DNA of 64,000 nucleotides, from the NCBI GenBank assembly GCA_030867875.1, contig JAOWCC010001634.1:31949867-32013866 (forward strand). The letters run 5' to 3'. Shown here piece by piece: positions 52,301 to 64,000 of the stretch. Position 1 is the first letter of the stretch. The number at the start of each line of letters is the position of its first letter. The DNA comes from Actinernus sp. WN-2022. Lineage: Eukaryota > Cnidaria > Anthozoa > Actiniaria > Actinernidae. A model generated the notes under the pieces. The model saw nothing but the letters and a program-made list of their open reading frames with translations, had not been told where the DNA came from and did no database searches. The position numbers and the translations under genes were made by a program.

Positions 52301-55300
52301 CCGAATGTCTCGTAGTATAATGTAGTCAGAATTAACGAACCTCAACTGCTTAGGCTGTTGATAATAAATAACTACCTTTACCTTTTTTTATTGCCGAATG
52401 TCTCGTAGTATAATGTAGTCAGAATTAACAAACCTCAACTGCAGCTTAGGCTGTTGATAATAAATAACTACCTTTACCTTTTTTTATTGCCGAATGTCTC
52501 GTAGTATAATGTAGTCAGAATTAACGAACCTCAACTGCTTAGGCTGTTGATAATAAATAACTACCTTTACCTTTTTTTATTGCCGAATGTCTCGTAGTAT
52601 AATGTAGTCAGAATTAACAAACCTCAACTGCAGCTTAGGCTGTTGATAATAAATAACTACCTTTACCTTTTTTTATTGACGAATGTCTCGTAGTATAATG
52701 TAGTCAGAATTAACAAACCTCAACTGCAGCTTAGGCTGTTGATAATAAATAACTACCTTTACCTTTTTTTATTGCCGAATGTCTCGTAGTATAATGTAGT
52801 CAGAATTAACAAACCTCAACTGCTTAGGCTGTTGATAATAAATAACTACCTTTACCTTTTTCTATTGCCGAATGTCTCGTAGTATAATGTAGTCAGAATT
52901 AACGAACCTCAACTGCTTAGGCTGTTGATAATAAATAACTACCTTTACCTTTTTTTATTGCCGAATGTCTCGTAGTATAATGTAGTCAGAATTAACGAAC
53001 CTCAACTGCTTAGGCTGTTGATAATAAATAACTACCTTTACCTTTTTTTATTGCCGAATGTCTCGTAGTATAATGTAGTCAGAATTAACGAACCTCAACT
53101 GCTTAGGCTGTTGATAATAAATAACTACCTTTACCTTTTTTTATTGCCGAATGTCTCGTAGTATAATGTAGTCAGAATTAACGAACCTCAACTGCTTAGG
53201 CTGTTGATAATAAATAACTACCTTTACCTTTTTTTATTGCCGAATGTCTCGTAGTATAATGTAGTCAGAATTAACGAACCTCAACTGCTTAGGCTGTTGA
53301 TAATAAATAACTACCTTTACATTTTTTTATTGCCGAATGTCTCGTAGTATAATGTAGTCAGAATTAACGAACCTCAACTGCTTAGGCTGTTGATAATAAA
53401 TAACTACCTTTACCTTTTTTTATTGCCGAATGTCTCGTAGTATAATGTAGTCAGAATTAACAAACCTCAACTGCAGCTTAGGCTGTTGATAATAAATAAC
53501 TACCTTTACCTTTTTTTATTGACGAATATCTCGTAGTATAATGTAGTCAGAATTAACGAACCTCAACTGCTTAGGCTGTTGATAATAAATAACTACCTTT
53601 ACCTTTTTTTATTGCCGAATGTCTCGTAGTATAATGTAGTCAGAATTAACAAACCTCAACTGCAGCTTAGGCTGTTGATAATAAATAACTACCTTTACCT
53701 TTTTTTATTGCCGAATGTCTCGTAGTATAATGTAGTCAGAATTAACGAACCTCAACTGCTTAGGCTGTTGATAATAAATAACTACCTTTACCTTTTTTTA
53801 TTGCCGAATGTCTCGTAGTATAATGTAGTCAGAATTAACGAACCTCAACTGCTTAGGCTGTTGATAATAAATAACTACCTTTACCTTTTTTTATTGCCGA
53901 ATGTCTCGTAGTATAATGTAGTCAGAATTAACGAACCTCAACTGCTTAGGCTGTTGATAATAAATAACTACCTTTACCTTTTTTTATTGCCGAATGTCTC
54001 GTAGTATAATGTAGTCAGAATTAACAAACCTCAACTGCAGCTTAGGCTGTTGATAATAAATAACTACCTTTACCTTTTTTTATTGCCGAATGTCTCGTAG
54101 TATAATGTTGTCAGAATTAACGAACCTCAACTGCTTAGGCTGTTGATAATAAATAACTACCTTTACCTTTTTTTATTGCCGAATGTCTCGTAGTATAATG
54201 TAGTCAGAATTAACAAACCTCAACTGCAGCTTAGGCTGTTGATAATAAATAACTACCTTTACCTTTTTTTATTGACGAATGTCTCGTAGTACAATGTAGT
54301 CAGAATTAACAAACCTCAACTGCAGCTTAGGCTGTTGATAATAAATAACTACCTTTACCTTTTTTTATTGCCGAATGTCACGTAGTATAATGTAGTCAGA
54401 ATTAACAAACCTCAACTGCAGCTTAGGCTGTTGATAATAAATAACTACCTTTACCTTTTTTTATTGCCGAATGTCTCGTAGTATAATGTAGTCAGAATTA
54501 ACGAACCTCAACTGCTTAGGCTGTTGATAATAAATAACTACCTTTACCTTTTTTTATTGCCGAATGTCTCGTAGTATAATGTAGTCAGAATTAACGAACC
54601 TCAACTGCTTAGGCTGTTGATAATAAATAACTACCTTTACCTTTTTTTATTGCCGAATGTCTCGTAGTATAATGTAGTCAGAATTAACGAACCTCAACTG
54701 CTTAGGTTGTTGATAATAAATAACTACCTTTACCTTTTTTTATTGACGAATGTCTCGTAGTATAATGTAGTCAGAATTAACGAACCTCAACTGCTTAGGC
54801 TGTTGATAATAAATAACTACCTTTACCTTTTTTTATTGCCGAATGTCTCGTAGTATAATGTAGTCAGAATTAACGAACCTCAACTGCTTAGGCTGTTGAT
54901 AATAAATAACTACCTTTACCTTTTTTATTGCCGAATGTCTCGTAGAATAATGTAGTCAGAATTAACGAACCTCAACTGCTTAGGCTGTTGATAATAAATA
55001 ACTTCCTTTACCTTTTTTTATTGCCGAATGTCTCGTAGTATAATGTAGTCAGAATTAACAAACCTCAACTGCTTAGGCTGTTGATAATAAATAACTACCT
55101 TTACCTTTTTTTATTGCCGAATGTCTCGTAGTATAATGTAGTCAGAATTAACGAACCTCAACTGCTTAGGCTGTTGATAATAAATAACTACCTTTACCTT
55201 TTTTTATTGCCGAATGTCTCGTAGTATAATGTAGTCAGAATTAACGAACCTCAACTGCTTAGGCTGTTGATAATAAATAACTACCTTTACCTTTTTTTAT

Positions 55301-58300
55301 TGCCGAATGTCTCGTAGTATAATGTAGTCAGAATTAACGAACCTCAACTGCTTAGGCTGTTGATAATAAATAACTACCTTTACCTTTTTTTATTGCCGAA
55401 TGTCTCGTAGTATAATGTAGTCAGAATTAACGAACCTCAACTGCTTAGGCTGTTGATAATAAATAACTACCTTTACCTTTTTTTATTGCCGAATGTCTCG
55501 TAGTATAATGTAGTCAGAATTAACGAACCTCAACTGCTTAGGCTGTTGATAATAAATAACTACCTTTACCTTTTTTTATTGCCGAATGTCTCGTAGTATA
55601 ATGTAGTCAGAATTAACGAACCTCAACTGCTTAGGCTGTTGATAATAAATAACTACCTTTACCTTTTTTTATTGCCGAATGTCTCGTAGTATAATGTAGT
55701 CAGAATTAACAAACCTCAACTGCAGCTTAGGCTGTTGATAATAAATAACTACCTTTACCTTTTTTTATTGCCGAATGTCTCGTAGTATAATGTAGTCAGA
55801 ATTAACGAACCTCAACTGCTTAGGCTGTTGATAATAAATAACTACCTTTACCTTTTTTTATTGCCGAATGTCTCGTAGTATAATATAGTCAGAATTAACA
55901 AACCTCAACTGCAGCTTAGGCTGTTGATAATAAATAACTACCTTTACCTTTTTTTATTGACGAATGTCTCGTAGTATAATGTAGTCAGAATTAACAAACC
56001 TCAACTGCAGCTTAGGCTGTTGATAATAAATAACTACCTTTACCTTTTTTTATTGCCGAATGTCTCGTAGTATAATGTAGTCAGAATTAACAAACCTCAA
56101 CTGCTTAGGCTGTTGATAATAAATAACTACCTTTACCTTTTTTTATTGCCGAATGTCTCGTAGTATAATGTAGTCAGAATTAACGAACCTCAACTGCTTA
56201 GGCTGTTGATAATAAATAACTACCTTTACCTTTTTTTATTGCCGAATGTCTCGTAGTATAATGTAGTCAGAATTAACGAACCTCAACTGCTTAGGCTGTT
56301 GATAATAAATAACTACCTTTACCTTTTTTTATTGCCGAATGTCTCGTAGTATAATGTAGTCAGAATTAACGAACCTCAACTGCTTAGGCTGTTGATAATA
56401 AATAACTACCTTTACCTTTTTTTATTGCCGAATGTCTCGTAGTATAATGTAGTCAGAATTAACGAACCTCAACTGCTTAGGCTGTTGATAATAAATAACT
56501 ACCTTTACCTTTTTTTATTGCCGAATGTCTCGTAGTATAATGTAGTCAGAATTAACGAACCTCAACTGCTTAGGCTGTTGATAATAAATAACTACCTTTA
56601 CCTTTTTTTATTGCCGAATGTCTCGTAGTATAATGTAGTCAGAATTAACGAACCTCAACTGCTTAGGCTGTTGATAATAAATAACTACCTTTACCTTTTT
56701 TTATTGCCGAATGTCTCGTAGTATAATGTAGTCAGAATTAACAAACCTCAACTGCAGCTTAGGCTGTTGATAATAAATAACTACCTTTACCTTTTTTTAT
56801 TGCCGAATGTCTCGTAGTATAATGTAGTCAGAATTAACGAACCTCAACTGCTTAGGCTGTTGATAATAAATAACTACCTTTACCTTTTTTTATTGCCGAA
56901 TGTCTCGTAGTATAATGTAGTCAGTATTAACAAACCTCAACTGCAGCTTAGGCTGTTGATAATAAATAACTACCTTTACCTTTTTTTATTGACGAATGTC
57001 TCGTAGTACAATGTAGTCAGAATTAACAAACCTCAACTGCAGCTTAGGCTGTTGATAATAAATAACTACCTTTACCTTTTTTTATTGCCGAATGTCACGT
57101 AGTATAATGTAGTCAGAATTAACAAACCTCAACTGCTTAGGCTGTTGATAATAAATAACTACCTTTACCTTTTTTTATTGACAAATGTCTCGTAGTATAA
57201 TGTAGTCAGAATTAACGAACCTCAACTGCTTAGGCTGTTGATAATAAATAACTATATACCTTTACCTTTTTTTATTGACGAATGTCTCGTAGTATAATGT
57301 AGTCAGAATTAACGAACCTCAACTGCTTAGGCTGTTGATAATAAATAACTATATACCTTTACCTTTTTTTATTGACGAATGTCTCGTAGTATAATGTAGT
57401 CAGAATTAACGAACCTCAACTGCTTAGGCTGTTGATAATAAATAACTACCTTTACCTTTTTTTATTGCCGAATGTCTCGTAGTATAATGTAGTCAGAATT
57501 AACGAACCTCAACTGCTTAGGCTGTTGATAATAAATAACTACCTTTACCTTTTTTTATTGCCGAATGTCTCGTAGTATAATGTAGTCAGAATTAACAAAC
57601 CTCAACTGCAGCTTAGGCTGTTGATAATAAATAACTACCTTTACCTTTTTTTATTGACGAATGTCTCGTAGTATAATGTAGTCAGAATTAACGAACCTCA
57701 ACTGCTTAGGCTGTTGATAATAAATAACTACCTTTACCTTTTTTTATTGACGAATGTCTCATAGTATAATGTAGTCAGAATTAACGAACCTCAACTGCAG
57801 CTTAGGCTGTTGATAATAAATAACTACCTTTACCTTTTTTTATTGCCGACTGTCTCGTAGTATAATGTAGTCAGAATTAACAAACCTCAACTGCAGCTTA
57901 GGCTGTTGATAATAAATAACTACCTTTACCTTTTTTTATTGACGAATGTCTCGTAGTATAATGTAGTCAGAATTAACGAACCTCAACTGCAGCTTAGGCT
58001 GTTGATAATAAATAACTACCTTTACCTTTTTTTATTGCCGAATGTCTCGTAGTATAATGTAGTCAGAATTAACAAACCTCAACTGCAGCTTAGGCTGTTG
58101 ATAATAAATAACTACCTTTACCTTTTTTTATTGACGAATGTCTCGTAGTACAATGTAGTCAGAATTAACAAACCTCAACTGCAGCTTAGGCTGTTGATAA
58201 TAAATAACTACCTTTACCTTTTTTTATTGCCGAATGTCACGTAGTATAATGTAGTCAGAATTAACAAACCTCAACTGCAGCTTAGGCTGTTGATAATAAA

Positions 58301-61300
58301 TAACTACCTTTACCTTTTTTTATTGCCGAATGTCTCGTAGTATAATGTAGTCAGAATTAACGAACCTCAACTGCTTAGGCTGTTGATAATAAATAACTAC
58401 CTTTACCTTTTTTTATTGCCGAATGTCTCGTAGTATAATGTAGTCAGAATTAACGAACCTCAACTGCTTAGGCTGTTGATAATAAATAACTACCTTTACC
58501 TTTTTTTATTGCCGAATGTCTCGTAGTATAATGTAGTCAGAATTAACGAACCTCAACTGCTTAGGTTGTTGATAATAAATAACTACCTTTACCTTTTTTT
58601 ATTGACGAATGTCTCGTAGTATAATGTAGTCAGAATTAACGAACCTCAACTGCTTAGGCTGTTGATAATAAATAACTACCTTTACCTTTTTTTATTGCCG
58701 AATGTCTCGTAGTATAATGTAGTCAGAATTAACGAACCTCAACTGCTTAGGCTGTTGATAATAAATAACTACCTTTACCTTTTTTTATTGCCGAATGTCT
58801 CGTAGAATAATGTAGTCAGAATTAACGAACCTCAACTGCTTAGGCTGTTGATAATAAATAACTACCTTTACCTTTTTTTATTGCCGAATGTCTCGTAGTA
58901 TAATGTAGTCAGAATTAACAAACCTCAACTGCTTAGGCTGTTGATAATAAATAACTACCTTTACCTTTTTTTATTGCCGAATGTCTCGTAGTATAATGTA
59001 GTCAGAATTAACGAACCTCAACTGCTTAGGCTGTTGATAATAAATAACTACCTTTACCTTTTTTTATTGCCGAATGTCTCGTAGTATAATGTAGTCAGAA
59101 TTAACGAACCTCAACTGCTTAGGCTGTTGATAATAAATAACTACCTTTACCTTTTTTTATTGCCGAATGTCTCGTAGTATAATGTAGTCAGAATTAACGA
59201 ACCTCAACTGCTTAGGCTGTTGATAATAAATAACTACCTTTACCTTTTTTTTATTGCCGAATGTCTCGTAGTATAATGTAGTCAGAATTAACGAACCTCA
59301 ACTGCTTAGGCTGTTGATAATAAATAACTACCTTTACCTTTTTTTATTGCCGAATGTCTCGTAGTATAATGAAGTCAGAATTAACGAACCTCAACTGCTT
59401 AGGCTGTTGATAATAAATAACTACCTTTACCTTTTTTTATTGCCGAATGTCTCGTAGTATAATGTAGTCAGAATTAACGAACCTCAACTGCTTAGGCTGT
59501 TGATAATAAATAACTACCTTTACCTTTTTTTATTGCCGAATGTCTCGTAGTATAATGTAGTCAGAATTAACAAACCTCAACTGCAGCTTAGGCTGTTGAT
59601 AATAAATAACTACCTTTACCTTTTTTTATTACCGAATGTCTCGTAGTATAATGTAGTCAGAATTAACGAACCTCAACTGCTTAGGCTGTTGATAATAAAT
59701 AACTACCTTTACCTTTTTTTATTGCCGAATGTCTCGTAGTATAATGTAGTCAGAATTAACAAACCTCAACTGCAGCTTAGGCTGTTGATAATAAATAACT
59801 ACCTTTACCTTTTTTTATTGACGAATGTCTCGTAGTATAATGTAGTCAGAATTAACAAACCTCAACTGCAGCTTAGGCTGTTGATAATAAATAACTACCT
59901 TTACCTTTTTTTATTGCCGAATGTCTCGTAGTATAATGTAGTCAGAATTAACAAACCTCAACTGCTTAGGCTGTTGATAATAAATAACTACCTTTACCTT
60001 TTTTTATTGCCGAATGTCTCGTAGTATAATGTAGTCAGAATTAACGAACCTCAACTGCTTAGGCTGTTGATAATAAATAACTACCTTTACCTTTTTTTAT
60101 TGCCGAATGTCTCGTAGTATAATGTAGTCAGAATTAACGAACCTCAACTGCTTAGGCTGTTGATAATAAATAACTACCTTTACCTTTTTTTATTGCCGAA
60201 TGTCTCGTAGTATAATGTAGTCAGAATTAACGAACCTCAACTGCTTAGGCTGTTGATAATAAATAACTACCTTTACCTTTTTTTATTGCCGAATGTCTCG
60301 TAGTATAATGTAGTCAGAATTAACGAACCTCAACTGCTTAGGCTGTTGATAATAAATAACTACCTTTACCTTTTTTTATTGCCGAATGTCTCGTAGTATA
60401 ATGTAGTCAGAATTAACGAACCTCAACTGCTTAGGCTGTTGATAATAAATAACTACCTTTACCTTTTTTTATTGCCGAATGTCTCGTAGTATAATGTAGT
60501 CAGAATTAACGAACCTCAACTGCTTAGGCTGTTGATAATAAATAACTACCTTTACCTTTTTTTATTGCCGAATGTCTCGTAGTATAATGTAGTCAGAATT
60601 AACAAACCTCAACTGCAGCTTAGGCTGTTGATAATAAATAACTACCTTTACCTTTTTTTATTGCCGAATGTCTCGTAGTATAATGTAGTCAGAATTAACG
60701 AACCTCAACTGCTTAGGCTGTTGATAATAAATAACTACCTTTACCTTTTTTTATTGCCGAATGTCTCGTAGTATAATGTAGTCAGTATTAACAAACCTCA
60801 ACTGCAGCTTAGGCTGTTGATAATAAATAACTACCTTTACCTTTTTTTATTGACGAATGTCTCGTAGTATAATGTAGTCAGAATTAACAAACCTCAACTG
60901 CAGCTTAGGCTGTTGATAATAAATAACTACCTTTACCTTTTTTTATTGCCGAATGTCACGTAGTATAATGTAGTCAGAATTAACAAACCTCAACTGCTTA
61001 GGCTGTTGATAATAAATAACTACCTTTACCTTTTTTTATTGACAAATGTCTCGTAGTATAATGTAGTCAGAATTAACGAACCTCAACTGCTTAGGCTGTT
61101 GATAATAAATAACTATATACCTTTACCTTTTTTTATTGACGAATGTCTCGTAGTATAATGTAGTCAGAATTAACGAACCTCAACTGCTTAGGCTGTTGAT
61201 AATAAATAACTATATACCTTTACCTTTTTTTATTGACGAATGTCTCGTAGTATAATGTAGTCAGAATTAACGAACCTCAACTGCTTAGGCTGTTGATAAT

Positions 61301-64000
61301 AAATAACTACCTTTACCTTTTTTTATTGCCGAATGTCTCGTAGTATAATGTAGTCAGAATTAACGAACCTCAACTGCTTAGGCTGTTGATAATAAATAAC
61401 TACCTTTACCTTTTTTTATTGCCGAATGTCTCGTAGTATAATGTAGTCAGAATTAACAAACCTCAACTGCAGCTTAGGCTGTTGATAATAAATAACTACC
61501 TTTACCTTTTTTTATTGACGAATGTCTCGTAGTATAATGTAGTCAGAATTAACGAACCTCAACTGCTTAGGCTGTTGATAATAAATAACTACCTTTACCT
61601 TTTTTTATTGACGAATGTCTCGTAGTATAATGTAGTCAGAATTAACGAACCTCAACTGCAGCTTAGGCTGTTGATAATAAATAACTACCTTTACCTTTTT
61701 TTATTGCCGACTGTCTCGTAGTATAATGTAGTCAGAATTAACAAACCTCAACTGCAGCTTAGGCTGTTGATAATAAATAACTACCTTTACCTTTTTTTAT
61801 TGCCGAATGTCTCGTAGTATAATGTAGTCAGAATTAACAAACCTCAACTGCTTAGGTTGTTGATAATAAATAACTACCTTTACCTTTTTTTATTGACGAA
61901 TGTCTCGTAGTATAATGTAGTCAGAATTAACAAACCTCAACTGCAGCTTAGGCTATTGATAATAAATAACTACCTTTACTTTTTTTATTGACGAATGTCT
62001 CGTAGTATAATGTAGTCAGAATTAACAAACCTCAACTGCTTAGGCTGTTGATAATAAATAACTACCTTTACCTTTTTTTATTGACGAATGTCTCGTAGTA
62101 TAATGTAGTCAGAATTAACGAACCTCAACTGCTTAGGCTGTTGATAATAAATAACTACCTTTACCTTTTTTTATTGACGAATGTCTCGTAGTATAATGTA
62201 GTCAGAATTAACAAACCTCAACTGCTTAGGCTGTTGATAATAAATAACTACCTTTACCTTTTTTTATTGCCGAATGTCTCGTAGTATAATGTAGTCAGAA
62301 TTAACGAACCTCAACTGCAGCTTAGGCTGTTGATAATAAATAACTACCTTTACCTTTTTTTATTGCCGAATGTCTCGTAGTATAATGTAGTCAGAATTAA
62401 CAAACCTCAACTGCAGCTTAGGCTGTTGATAATAAATAACTACCTTTACCTTTTTTTATTGACAAATGTCTCGTAGTATAATGTAGTCAGAATTAACGAA
62501 CCTCAACTGCTTAGGCTGTTGATAATAAATAACTACCTTTACCTTTTTTTATTGACGAATGTCTCGTAGTATAATGTAGTCAGAATTAACGAACCTCAAC
62601 TGCTTAGGCTGTTGATAATAAATAACAACCTTTACCTTTTTTTATTGCCGAATGTCTCGTAGTATAATGTAGTCAGAATTAACGAACCTCAACTGCTTAG
62701 GCTGTTGATAATAAATAACTAACTTTACCTTTTTTTATTGCCGAATGTCTCGTAGTATAATGTAGTCAGAATTAACGAACCTCAACTGCTTAGGCTGTTG
62801 ATAATAAATAACTACCTTTACATTTTTTTATTGCCGAATGTCTCGTAGTATAATGTAGTCAGAATTAACGAACCTCAACTGCTTAGGCTGTTGATAATAA
62901 ATAACTACCTTTACCTTTTTTTATTGCCGAATGTCTCGTAGTATAATGTAGTCAGAATTAACGAACCTCAACTGCTTAGGCTGTTGATAATAAATAACTA
63001 CCTTTACCTTTTTTTATTGCCGAATGTCTCGTAGTATAATGTAGTCAGAATTAACGAACCTCAACTGCTTAGGCTGTTGATAATAAATAACTACCTTTAC
63101 CTTTTTTTATTGCCGAATGTCTCGTAGTATAATGTAGTCAGAATTAACAAACCTCAACAGCAGCTTAGGCTGTTGATAATAAATAACTACCTTTACCTTT
63201 TTTTATTGCCGAATGTCTCGTAGTATAATGTAGTCAGAATTAACGAACCTCAACTGCTTAGGCTGTTGATAATAAATAACTACCTTTACCTTTTTTTATT
63301 GCCGAATGTCTCGTAGTATAATGTAGTCAGAATTAACAAACCTCAACTGCAGCTTAGGCTGTTGATAATAAATAACTACCTTTACCTTTTTTTATTGACG
63401 AATGTCTCGTAGTATAATGTAGTCAGAATTAACAAACCTCAACTGCAGCTTAGGCTGTTGATAATAAATAACTACCTTTACCTTTTTTTATTGCCGAATG
63501 TCACGTAGTATAATGTAGTCAGAATTAACAAACCTCAACTGCAGCTTAGGCTGTTGATAATAAATAACTACCTTTACCTTTTTTTATTGCCGAATGTCTC
63601 GTAGTATAATGTAGTCAGAATTAACGAACCTCAACTGCTTAGGCTGTTGATAATAAATAACTACCTTTACCTTTTTTTATTGCCGAATGTCTCGTAGTAT
63701 AATGTAGTCAGAATTAACGAACCTCAACTGCTTAGGCTGTTGATAATAAATAACTACCTTTACCTTTTTTTATTGCCGAATGTCTCGTAGTATAATGTAG
63801 TCAGAATTAACGAACCTCAACTGCTTAGGTTGTTGATAATAAATAACTACCTTTACCTTTTTTTATTGCCGAATGTCTCGTAGTATAATGTAGTCAGAAT
63901 TAACGAACCTCAACTGCTTAGGCTGTTGATAATAAATAACTACCTTTACCTTTTTTTATTGCCGAATGTCTCGTAGTATAATGTAGTCAGAATTAACGAA
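43361..64000. repeat. 93/96-bp tandem satellite array, continues beyond the window
   Basis: About 220 head-to-tail units. The common unit is 93 bp; a second form is 96 bp, with CTGCAGCTTAG in place of CTGCTTAG and usually CAAACC in place of CGAACC. Rarer variants include GACG for GCCG, TACAATG for TATAATG, and units with ACTATATACC. Units are nearly identical and stops occur in all frames, so it is not coding. Shared rare variants recur at fixed distances, showing large block duplications. It may be a heterochromatic or centromere-related satellite; nothing in the sequence shows which. Confidence 0.95.

Noticed and set aside
43361..64000. CRISPR-like array
   Set aside because: Units are contiguous 93/96-bp copies with no unique spacers and no cas genes; this is a satellite in eukaryotic DNA.

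Overview
The window is repeat-rich metazoan nuclear DNA, AT-rich overall and probably from a marine invertebrate. A cnidarian is my best guess from the mix of LINEs, a Copia/GalEa-like element, tRNA-derived SINEs and a Polinton-type element; the sequence does not prove the taxon. Host genes are almost absent. I see only a possible 3'-terminal exon at the left edge (2-145) and a possible 5' exon ending in a perfect splice donor (6661-6758). A multicopy XPG-like/CXC protein gene lies at 4857-5903.

From 9.27 to 37.96 kb the window is a stack of elements inside elements. LINE-B (RT fragments at 9270-9756, 11521-12575 and 37630-37960) was split by LINE-A (9757-11520), a small MITE and LINE-C. LINE-C (12576-15377 plus 37206-37628) was split by a minus-strand Copia element (LTRs 15378-15570 and 37001-37205, 5-bp target duplication GATAT). 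The Copia took up a LINE-tail fragment (36202-36540) and LINE-D (33174-34018 plus its tail at 17006-17022). The (GTT)n tail of LINE-D then received a 16.15-kb Polinton/Maverick-like virus-derived element at 17023-33173.

The Polinton-like element is the main content. It carries a protein-primed-type family B DNA polymerase (two ORFs, broken), a DD35E retroviral-type integrase, a packaging ATPase and a candidate major capsid protein. It also has a TFIIB-like transcription factor, an F-box/ankyrin-like protein, a two-site zinc protein, a 546-aa protein of a type not assigned here, and several small membrane proteins. Both ends are long palindromes (135 and 167 bp) whose arm imperfections are the same at the two ends but whose centres differ. 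Inside them is a shared repeat carrying a TATA-like promoter motif. Genes are packed with overlaps of 1-56 nt, divergent pairs share promoters of about 25-45 bp, and two gene blocks end in poly(A)/poly(T) hairpins. Integrase and capsid each have one in-frame TGA, the polymerase has a TAA plus a frameshift, and the TFIIB-like gene has a frameshift. This copy is therefore decayed but recent enough to be fully readable.

From 37.96 to 43.36 kb there are degraded repeats: a tyrosine-recombinase-like fragment, a hAT-like MITE, a foldback element and a SINE-like sequence. From about 43.36 kb to the end (over 20.6 kb) there is one continuous 93/96-bp tandem satellite with large internal duplications (shifts of about 3.86 and 6.30 kb). 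Its unit resembles the end of the SINE-like sequence it abuts.
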